From positions 3,144,206 through 3,183,076 of the forward strand of contig BFEA01000086.1 of assembly GCA_003427395.1 (NCBI GenBank): a stretch of 38,871 nt of DNA. Reading direction: 5' to 3'. The notes under the pieces are model-generated. The model saw only the letters and a list, made by a program, of their open reading frames with translations, was not told where the DNA came from and searched no databases. Position numbers and translations under genes: made by a program. This DNA is from Chara braunii. Its lineage: Eukaryota; Streptophyta; Charophyceae; Charales; Characeae. Positions 21,753 to 30,305 of this stretch are shown one piece after another; the stretch's first letter is position 1, and each line of letters begins with the position of its first letter.

Positions 21753-21965
21753 TAGAGAGAGAGAGAAAGAGAGAGAGAGAGGGTGTCAGAAGTGACGCCC
21801 TCTCTCTCTCTCTCACTTTTTTTTTTTTTTTTTCCTCTCTCTCTCTCTCTCTTACTCCCTCTCTCTCTCATTCTTCCCCCCCTTCCCCCCTGCCTCGCCC
21901 GTTTTTTTATCATTTGTTACTTTTTATTTTCGTCGTTTTTTTTTTTTTTTCCGCCTGTTTTTTGG
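21753..21965. repeat. Inverted GA/CT microsatellite and T/C-rich tract
   Basis: GA repeats (21753-21782) and CT repeats (21798-21815) face each other around GGTGTCAGAAGTGACGCC, giving a hairpin of about 25 bp with a GAAG loop. T- and C-runs follow to about 21950. Confidence 0.85.
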
Positions 21966-22059
21966 GGAATACCGGTCGTTCGCCGGTGGGTACCCCCCCC
22001 GACGCGGCGCTGTCGAGTGCATCGGCTCCCGCCTTTTTGCAAAGCGCGGGAGCCCCCCT

Positions 22060-22500
22060 GACTATGTCACGCATAAGTTAAAACAAAAACAAAACCAGAG
22101 ACAATGTAGGAAGGTGCATAAATAATCCCACAAACCTCCGAGACGGGTGCGGTTGCATTGCCCCTTCGCCACTCTAGCCGGGTGCGCCAGCTGTACAACC
22201 CACGGTCCCCTATGACAAGATAGGTTTTCGTGGGGCACATCTTACCTTCCCTAAGGGGCTGTCACCACCCTTAGGGACGTATCCCTACCGAGCTACTGAC
22301 CCACATGCGAAAACTTTTACATGAAATTGCAGAGGTAGGTCAGCCGTGGGCGTTTGCTCACTCGCTGAAGTATAGGTACGCTTGGTTAACGCCAAGTGGA
22401 CCCGAACGTTGTCCGTCTTCTGGGTCCTAGGTACGAACAAACGTCGGTCGACTAGGACGGTCTCAACCAAACGTGAAACCCACAAGATAATGCTAGTCTC
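22060..22500 (-). repeat. Interspersed repeat, inverted partner of the 6.2 kb copy
   Basis: On the minus strand, 22340-22261 matches 6234-6314 at roughly 88 percent. The similarity fades on both sides. The element type is unknown. Confidence 0.6.
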
Positions 22501-24120
22501 TTTATAACCCTCTGACTACAAAATAAATAAGTTAAATCAATACACTTTATATCCAATCACACAAGATTGAATTTTGATTTGATGAGATGATCTGTCAAAG
22601 TTATTCTTCCCGGTCTATATGACTGAGGAGATTATTATACCGCCGCTTCCGAGGCGAAGCCCAATATTGACGAAGGATTAGGAAGGATGACCTAAACTTT
22701 ATCTTACAATTAGGTATGTCGACACCTATCAAAACCATGCCAGGAATGACTTTTGCAAGTAAATTTCACTGCTACCATGCAGATCAACACGTGATCTGGT
22801 TTCTGGCCGAAGTTTGAACTCTCGGTTCGACCACACCTTCATACCATATGCAACTTGCTTGGAGGAAAGTATTATCTAGCGAGTCCTCGTGGGCAATGAT
22901 TACTCTTTCCGATCCTTGAATGATGAAGTATCCATTCTTTATCATCAAGTTACTTAAAACAAAACCGCATTCGTTATCACTGCGCAAAGAGAACCATCAC
23001 CTTCATTACCTACATCTTTTTGTGAGTTTGAGCTTCTTCTGCCTCCGACACGCACGTATCCCTCTAGGAAGTGGTCTTGTGGATACTCCTCTCTCTCGCT
23101 CGAGCCCGAAGACTCGGATCTCAGAGGTTGGGTCGTCACCACCGAGTCGACAAAGCACCACCCCCGACGAATTGGGTCCACTCCAAGTCGATAACAGGGC
23201 CGACTCCGAAAGCATACGAAACCCCCGCGTTCGATGCTTCCTAGAGAGAAAGACTGTATTCGCTATGAGTAGGTTTCTTTTATTCTCAATAAAGTTTGAG
23301 TGACTTAGATGAAAAAGAAACTGAAGAAGATAGACAACGAAAATCATTTGGATAGGTATAGGTAGATAAGGTCGTTCGGAATAGAAAGTCGATCATGGGG
23401 AAAAAAATAAATATGTTTGACCTTATCTGCTTTATTTCAATTCAACTCATTTTATGATGCACACATAATTAAAGTTTTTCAAAACGCCGAATCATTTTTT
23501 TTTTTTCACGCAGGTGGGTGAAAGGTAAAGAAAGACAATCCTTTTCTCTGTTCACCAGCAGGCATAATCAATTTCCTCTGCAAACATCCTTCTACTTACC
23601 TGCACAACACACAAAGAAGACAAGTTCAAGAGAGAACCAGTGCATTCTCATACTCAAGTCAGACTTCTTCATTCACATGCATGACTCACACAACTTTTCT
23701 TTACCTTTCCAACAAACATTCAATGAATAGGGTCAAGCAAAGTGTGGGTTCACATAGGTGTGAATGGAAATTTGAGTCAATAAACTGACCGACTGACCTT
23801 GAGTGAAGTTGATATGCGATTCACTGAAGAAAATCGTATAAACTCTTGTCTTCATATGAGAAACTTATCACAATGAGCCATCAACAAAGTGATTCACACC
23901 ACTCTCTTCTGACAACCGCCTGCCACAACACCTTCTCAACACACAATCACTTCGCAATAATTTGACGATGTCTCAATGTCGCCGTTACACGTCTTCAATG
24001 TCACTGTGGCGCCACGTTCACCACGTTCAAGCGCACCACCACTTTGCGGTACCTTCCCTGTGCCACTGTTTAGTCGTCACTTAATATAATCAGTGCAAGA
24101 ATACTGCCGCCTCCGCCGTG
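22501..24120. other. Unassigned sequence
   Basis: No gene or repeat family was recognised. The open frames are short and unconvincing. Confidence 0.45.
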
Positions 24121-24130
24121 AGAAACTGGC

Positions 24131-24462
24131 AACGCTTCCGCACCACTACCAAAATCTCAGCGCCGCCGCCATAAAAAATCGGCAGCGCTTTCGCGTCACC
24201 GCCATAATCTCAGTGTCGTCGCCGCAAAAAAAATCGGCAACGCTTCCGCACTACCGCCGTCAAACCCGACGCTGTCGCCGCAAAATTTCGACAACGCTTC
24301 CGCACTATCGCCGTCAAACCCGGTGTTGTCGCCACGAAGCACTACCGCCGTCAAACCCGGTGCGGTCGCCGCAAAATTTCGACAACGCTTCCGCACTACT
24401 GCCGTCAAACTCGGTGCTGTCGCCGCAAAACTTTGGCAACGCTTTCGCGTCACCACCTAAAA
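24131..24462 (+). repeat. 54-bp minisatellite (CGCTTCCGCAC / GCCGTCAAACCCGG)
   Basis: The landmark AACGCTTCCG or its variants occurs at about 24131, 24184, 24239, 24293, 24384 and 24438, with one shortened unit, giving a period of 53-55 bp. Because 54 is a multiple of three, a 166-codon frame (24093-24593) survives across the array. It is Arg/Pro/Ser-rich with no family likeness, and I do not call it a gene. Confidence 0.85.
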
Positions 24463-24831
24463 GTGTTGCCGTTGTCATGCCGAGCGAACAACACCTCCCC
24501 TACGCTCCACCAAGTGCAGCGGCAACTATGGCTGCCCTCACTCTCACGCTCCCTGTAAACCTCCGACGCTTCTCTCTCTCTTTCCCTCGCTGAGATGGCG
24601 GCTATGGCTGTGCTTTACAGCTATGGCCACCTCCAAAAGTTCTCCTCCCTCACTTGTAGACCTCCACTCAGCTCCCTCACTCCACCAGCAGCCAGCATTT
24701 ACCCAAGCGAAATGCTAGCAGCATCAGCCACAAATGAACGTTGGTTGGCTGACTGCTGGTTGTTCTTATAGTTGGCTGAAGGCTGAGGGCAGCTGCTTTG
24801 CCCCCCAGCCAAAATTCGGAGTGAGGCCTGA
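24463..24831. other. Unassigned sequence
   Basis: GC-rich flank of the minisatellite. It contains repeated GGCTGA words near 24740-24790. No gene was seen. Confidence 0.4.
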
Positions 24832-25509
24832 CCCTTGATCTCATCCGCGATCAAGGGCTGAGAAACTTAATGTTCCCCTAAGGGAACCGAGTTCCAGGCC
24901 TTGGTAAAGCATCTGGCCATCACCCCCGGCCAAACGCAGCCAAAAATGGTTGTACTAAGCCATTTTAAGCAGACTGTTGAAGTTAACAGTCTGCTGTCAC
25001 TTCAGAGCCTAGATGTTTCCTCTGCTGCATCTGGCCCTGCGTCGCAATTAAATTCGCGACGTTGCCCCTCTTTTTTTCCATATTTTCCTACCTACCACTC
25101 GTTTATCTATGCAGGGGGCAGCTCGCCGTTTGAAACGGACGGCCGCCCCTTTTATTTGCAGGGGCGTATTGGAGCTAAGCCCATCAGGGCTTTATTCCCC
25201 CCCCCCCTCCCCCCTTGTTCATACTCAACACGCCTGTACCCGGATGCAAACATCGCTGGGTACAGGCATCGCCCTGCAGCCCATTCGTTTTGCCCATTCG
25301 AAGATGGGCTGTCGGGGAACAGCCCCCTGATGGGTCGGTGTAAGTCCGATGAAACAGCTTGTCACAGTCCTACCCGTTTCAACGGGCGCCACACTTCTCA
25401 GTAGGCGCAGCCACCGTAGTGCACATGCCCGTATTCGGGCTGAAGGTTCATTCCCAGTTGCTCATCCTGCCAACAACGAGTCAGCTCCTTCGTTGAACGA
25501 ACGGGCATG
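24832..25509 (+). other. Hairpin-dense structured tract
   Basis: Consecutive perfect or near-perfect stem-loops fill about 680 bp. Stems are at 24832-24840/24849-24857 (9 bp), 24872-24877/24882-24887 (6), 24943-24949/24960-24966 (7), 24968-24978/24985-24995 (11), 25040-25045/25056-25061 (6), 25144-25150/25160-25166 (7), 25177-25182/25187-25192 (6), 25232-25241/25258-25267 (10), 25277-25284/25304-25311 (8), 25373-25378/25381-25386 (6) and 25427-25431/25436-25440 (5). A long-range CATGCCCGT/ACGGGCATG pair (25424-25432 with 25501-25509) encloses the last part. An A-rich stretch and a 20-nt A-run (25562-25581) follow. The architecture suggests DNA copied from, or selected as, a structured RNA. 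Confidence 0.8.
25303..25363 (+). ncRNA. Hammerhead-ribozyme-like motif, type III topology, one core change
   Basis: The strand folds into the three-helix hammerhead layout. Stem III pairs 25303-25312 with 25354-25363 (10 bp, three wobbles) and opens outward. The cleavage-site C follows GT at 25313. Stem I is GGGG/CCCC (25314-25317 with 25323-25326) with loop AACAG. The core box at 25327-25333 is CTGATGG where the consensus is CTGATGA. Stem II is GTCGG/CCGAT (25334-25338 with 25346-25350, one G-U) with a 7-nt loop. GAAA follows at 25351-25354. Every invariant core position fits except A9, which is G. Both deviations from the commonest natural form (A9 to G, and C to T at a CpG next to GAAA) are transitions, as expected of decay. 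An alternative hairpin (25306-25312 with 25319-25325) competes with this fold. Activity is doubtful. Confidence 0.5.
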
Positions 25510-25561
25510 AATCTGACAACAAACAAAATCTAATATAAGAAAACAATCTAAAAATCTAAGG

Positions 25562-25581
25562 AAAAAAAAAAAAAAAAAAAA
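25562..25581 (+). repeat. Poly-A run closing the hairpin-dense tract
   Basis: A 20-nt A-run preceded by 50 bp of A-rich sequence. It may be the retroposition tail of the tract to its left, and it directly abuts the 5' region of the LINE. Confidence 0.8.
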
Positions 25582-25599
25582 TTACCAGAAACGAAGAGG

Positions 25600-26830
25600 C
25601 ATCGAGACGCTACCGGGTCGTTCCCCCTGCGCTCCGCTAATTCTGCCGTCGCCTGGCGCGAACAGCGCGTCGGGCACTACCGGGCCGTTCCCCTCGCCAT
25701 CGAGACAAGGTACGAAGTCACGCACCACGCTCTCTCTCTGCGGGGGAGGGGCTATGCCCGTCCGTGATGTCCGTCCCCTAGTAGTCCGGTAGGGTAGGAA
25801 GTAACGCAGGGTAATCGAGCGATGGTNAAATTTTCCCGCCATAGTTACTCCGCTGTGCAGAGCCGAAAGAGCAGGACCCCACGGCAACTGTCGACTTGTG
25901 CTGTTGAGGACTACGATGGGAAAGGACGGGCAAGGTGGAACAAGCGGGGCAGTTGGACACCTCTCTCATGTGACCTAGGGTAAGGGGAATCGTCCTCGGG
26001 GAGTCCGGCAGGGTAGGATTCGGACGCTGGTTAACAGGCGATGGTGAACGTCTTCCGCCACTTTTATCCGGATGCTCAGATCTAAGGGAGTGAGCTTTTC
26101 AAGGTTTCTGACAACGTCTCGCTGGGGAGGATTGGGAGGGGAGGGATAGGCCCTCGTGAATTGCGCCGTGAAAGTTAACACCTTTTATCTCGATCTGGTA
26201 AAAGAGAGAATATCAAAAGCCACGCTGGTGCTGGGGGTTGAGGGAGTCTTTCTCTCCAGTTATGAGGAATGTGACAGGATCATCGTCTCCCGGTGATCTA
26301 GATCTGGTTAAAGGAAAGACAGGCCGAGAGAATAGAGCAAGAAGGAGATAAAAATGAGGCTCCGAGAGAACACGGTGATAAGGTAATGACGGGATTTAGA
26401 GGAAGAGCTCATATTGTTTTTTCAGGCGAATTTAGCGCTGGAAGAAGAAACCGGGGCCAGTAGTATGCAAGGAACCGTTAGGAATCTGGTATGCACTGAA
26501 ATTGGTCGGACCTCGGTAGGCCGTGTCGGCAGGGGGTGTGAGTTAAGTTCGTCCAGGTTAGGGCAAAAGGTGACCCCGCCTCTCCGATACCCAACCGTAG
26601 GGCCAGGCCAGAGGAGGTTTATGTGCCATGTGTTCCACAGGGTTCGCATGCTGAAAATTCTACCCCTCCGAGTCAGGGCGCAGGGTCAGCCACTAGTGAA
26701 GCTAGACCATGGCCGCCCGTGTTCGAGGAAAGGAACGGGCTCGAGGAAATTCTACCCTTCCGAGTCAGGGCGCAGTAAGAACGAAGGGGAAGTAAGGAAG
26801 GCCGACAGGGTTGAGGAACACCTAATTTCG
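25600..26830 (+). promoter_or_regulatory. LINE 5' region with internal tandem repeats
   Basis: GTCCGG(T/C)AGGGTAGGA followed by GCGATGGT recurs at 25784 and 26003 (period about 219 bp). CTACC(G)GG(T/C)CGTTCCCC recurs near 25610 and 25678. AAATTCTACCC with CCGAGTCAGGGCGCAG recurs at 26655 and 26747 (period 92 bp). CGAGGAAAGGAACGGG recurs near 26724 and 26859. Tandem monomers in a LINE 5' untranslated region often carry the internal promoter; that role is inferred here. One undetermined base lies at 25827. Confidence 0.55.
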
Positions 26831-27120
26831 TAGGTGTCAATCCATCTCGCCCCCGGGCTCGAGGAAAGGAACGGGATTGAGGATAGACAACGATCCAGGG
26901 ATCGAATCTCAAATCCTAGTGCATCACGGCACGGGAGGTAGACACGCCTCTTATACACATCTAGATGTGTATAAGAGACAGGGTTGAGGAACACCTAATT
27001 TCGTAGGTGTCAATCCATCTCGCCCCCGGGCTCGAGGAAAGGAACGGGATTGAGGATAGACAACGATCCAGGGATCGAATCTCAAATCCTAGTGCATCAC
27101 GGCACGGGAGGTAGACACGC
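26809..27120. other. Assembly artefact: Nextera mate-pair junction with exact 139-bp duplication
   Basis: 26963-26981 is the 19-bp Tn5 mosaic end AGATGTGTATAAGAGACAG, and 26948-26962 is 15 bases of its reverse complement, so 26948-26981 is a mate-pair junction adapter. The flanks 26809-26947 and 26982-27120 are identical 139-bp copies. This is a library adapter that entered the assembly and not biology. The true sequence almost certainly has a single copy. Confidence 0.97.
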
Positions 27121-27217
27121 GGCTGTAGTTGGGCCTCAGTCACCCTCAATGGAAGCTATATGAGCACTCACGGCTTCGAGCTGTGTAGACGGACACGAGG
27201 CGTTTGAGATTAGATAA

Positions 27218-27237
27218 CCCCCCCCCCCCCCCCCCCC
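27218..27237 (+). repeat. Poly-C run in the LINE leader
   Basis: A 20-nt C homopolymer between the duplicated segment and the ORF1 leader. Its length is likely to be unreliable in the assembly. Confidence 0.9.
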
Positions 27238-27676
27238 TCAAGCGGAGGAGGGGAACAGGAACAGCGGTCGGACGAAGAGCGGAAGCCTTCTACACGAGCT
27301 GCAGGCAGGGCGTAGGGGGGAGCGGCCACGTAAGCACGGTAGAAGCGTGGAACGGAGCCAGCAAACTCCCAGGGTGCAGGCCTGCAAGTACCGAAGTGCC
27401 ACCAGGTTGCGAGTTCGCAGGAACATCTCAGCAGACGGAGTGTTCCGCTGGATCCGCTCTTCCTCAAGGTTCACAAGACTCAGGAAGGCGTAGAAGGGGG
27501 TAACAGGCGAGAATTGAAGACAGATAGTAACAGAGACAAGAGAAGACCTCGCTTACTACACTCTCGTCCGACTCTCTGGCATCCGGAAGCAGGGGGGACA
27601 CCAGGCGGGGTCTGCGACTCCTAATAGCTAGATCGGGAGCAGACAACAGGGAGGAAGGACACCAGGAGGCAAAAAC

Positions 27677-30171
27677 ATGGATAATCCGTGCAGAACCGGG
27701 AGTGGCAGACCGCCGCGTCCCCCTCAGTCAAGGGAAGACGTATCCAGAGTTAGAGAGTCGGTGAGCAGGTGCTACGATGATGGGATGTGTCCAGAAGGAG
27801 ACAATTTGGGAAGGCTGGTCGAAGACGAGGAAGGGAAAAGATTTGTTGTGAACGAGGCGATAGACAAAGTGAAGGAACAATGGCTTAAAGAGAGATCAGT
27901 TATAGTAACGTTCGAGGGCAAAGCCAAGAATCTGTCGAGGTCTGTTAAGGAGGACCTCATAAGAGCGTATGAAGATGGATGGACTGCGGAACGGCTATTT
28001 CAACCTGAGGCAAGGAGGGAGAGATTGAAGTTTGAAGGTCAAAACGTCGCCTCATACGTAGCGAAATCCAAGGAAATCGCTGAATGGCTCATTCGTCAGA
28101 AGGAACTGAAGATAAATCTGGAGCAAATAGAATACTTGGTGACGTTCAAACCCAGACTGTCAAAACAAGAACTCCAGGATGTTCGCACCCTGGAAGCGGA
28201 GACAAGGTTCTGGATTATGGCCCTGAGAGTCCCGCTAGATGCCTATTACTACCTGAAGGGTGCGGTGATAGCCTACTTTGGGGAAGTGCTAGTCGCACAC
28301 AGCCCTGAATACGACAGAGATCGGTCGAAGCTCATGAACGTTAAGTTTGACATGCCCCCGGCAGCAAGAGGCATGAGTTGGTTATCGAATCTCCGAAGGG
28401 GTCCCACTGGAAGGTGGAGATTGCAACACCTTACACGGACTGGTGCAGGCGATGTAGATGGTATTTCCATACGGAAGACACCTGTCCAAGAATTAGGATG
28501 GAGTTGGGAAGAAGGGGCAATGGCAAACGGCAGGGGGGACATAGAGGTCGGTACCGTGAACATCTGCTAAATCAAGTACGGGAAAACAGGGAAGAGGCAG
28601 AACCCAGGAGAGATGACCATCCACCGTCTGCTGGGAGAGGGCCTCAGGAGCAAAGTACCAGCAATGGACAACGACAACGAGAGGCAGGAGGTACCACACA
28701 AAGCAGGGAGGGGAGAACCAGGACGCAACACCTCACAACTGACACAAGTACTCAAGTCCCGGGACTGGAGGCCCGGGGAGGACCATCGCAGCAGAACCAG
28801 CGGCAGGAAGCGTCGCCTTGGGATCTCAGCGGAGTGAATGCTCAGTGGGAGGAACCTCAGTGGGCTGATCAAACATGGGGTAATGATCAAAGACCAGGAT
28901 ATGGAGTACCCCTGATGCAACCTTGGATCCCCAGAAGAGATTGGCCAGGTGGCAATACCGAGATTGGCACAGAGGGCTATGGGCAGCATGGGGCAATGGT
29001 GCCAGGCAGGGGAAGCCCGGTCCACACGAATTGTCAAGCATGGCAGAACATGCAGCAGTTCCACGGAGAGTCTTACACCGATGGTGGCTACCTACTTCCT
29101 AGGGACGCGTACCCCCTTGCTAATCAAGTTCAGGTGTCACACCCAAAACCACGTTACCCGTCGGATACCTATGATTGAAGATGCTGGGCTCCGCAGGAGC
29201 AAAACAGAGGTCCCCCGGACCCGGACCCTTCCAGGTGGGAAAGAAGGGCGGGGTCAAACAGAAGACGAACCAAGACTAGCAGCTCCAGGTGGGATGCTTG
29301 GAAAGATGACAGTCCGAGGAACAGGGGAGATGGCTTGCAAACTTGGAGACACAGCAAGTGGGGTCACACCGTTCCAGAAAGGCCAGGGGAGGAGACGCTA
29401 CGGGGAAGGGGGACAGACTTGCAGCAGAAAGAGAACCCGACTGTACAAGTGGAGCAATCAAAGATATATTTTTCCTCGCACTCCAAAGTGAGGTGGGGAA
29501 GCGAGTGCTGTGAGGAAATAGAATCATCAGGTGAATCATCGTCCATGGAAAGCTCAGCCGCATCAGGGACCAGAGGCAAAGACAAACAGACAAGGGAGGA
29601 CAGTCGTATACCGGACAGGGGCCACAGAGCGGAGACGGTGGACAAAAACAGAATGGAGTCGGTGCAGAGATGTCTGATCCCACTAATGTGTACCAGGACG
29701 ACGGAGGGTATCTGTTTTATCACACTCTCGGGTGAGGAGGGCGCTCCTCTGATTCCCTCGGTGGAGGTGAACCGTTCGCCAACCCCAGCGATGATTTTCG
29801 AAGAAACGAAGAAGATGTACGGGGTACACATACCAGTGAGGCTGATCCCCCATTCGACCATGGCCAGTATCATTTGTAAAACAGTTCAAGGCTATACGAA
29901 GATGTATTTTCCTCTCCTCGATGCCAGAATCCCTTCAGAAGTGGCGCACACATTATCGAAGGCAGGCATTCGCTGGTTCCACATGGACCTCATCAGGGAA
30001 CGCAACATGCAAGAGTTGGAACAGATTAAGGTCCTACCAGGAATCTCCGGCCTGGTCCTGCTGAATGCGAACAAGAAGCTCATCGCAGAAGAGAACCTTC
30101 AACTCGCCCTTCATTGCCACGAAGCTTACCGAGGAATGGCGGGCACTGTCGTACTGGGCCAACTCATCTAG
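27677..30171 (+). pseudogene. LINE ORF1 protein (gag-like, CCHC knuckle), broken
   Basis: This is the RNA-binding, particle-forming protein of the LINE. ATG at 27677 opens a first frame (MDNPCRTGSG...). It includes a RFWIMALRVPLDAYYYLKGA segment of the kind that precedes the knuckle in plant LINE ORF1 proteins (DUF4283-like layout). A one-base frame change near 28371-28374 moves the reading to the next frame, which carries WCRRCRWYFHTEDTCPR, a CX2CX4HX4C zinc knuckle (28444-28495). A hydrophilic Gln/Arg/Gly-rich stretch follows, then an in-frame TGA at 29176-29178, then about 330 codons to the TAG at 30169-30171. The last part (29700-30165) looks folded, not disordered. The total of about 830 codons is long for an ORF1. 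The frame change could be a sequencing error; the TGA looks like a real decay mutation. Confidence 0.8.
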
Positions 30172-30305
30172 GGGAAGCTCCCAACGAAGTTCTCAACGAA
30201 GACCAGGCAGATCTACAACAGAAGTTACACAGGTGGCTCAAGCGCAGGTCAACACTCAAGGAGACAATGCCCGCATCCAACAGCTGGCGGAAGAAAACAA
30301 ACTTC

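Noticed and set aside
24093-24593. 166-codon frame
   Set aside because: It is carried by the 54-bp minisatellite, with no recognisable protein features; kept only as a low-interest finding.
24900-25040. LTR pair for a retrozyme (GCATCTGGCC at 24909 and 25027)
   Set aside because: Only 10 bp repeat; no LTR-sized direct repeat, primer-binding site or second hammerhead could be found nearby.
26752-27149. Duplicated minus-strand frames around 27.0 kb
   Set aside because: The duplication and part of the peptide come from the mate-pair junction adapter.
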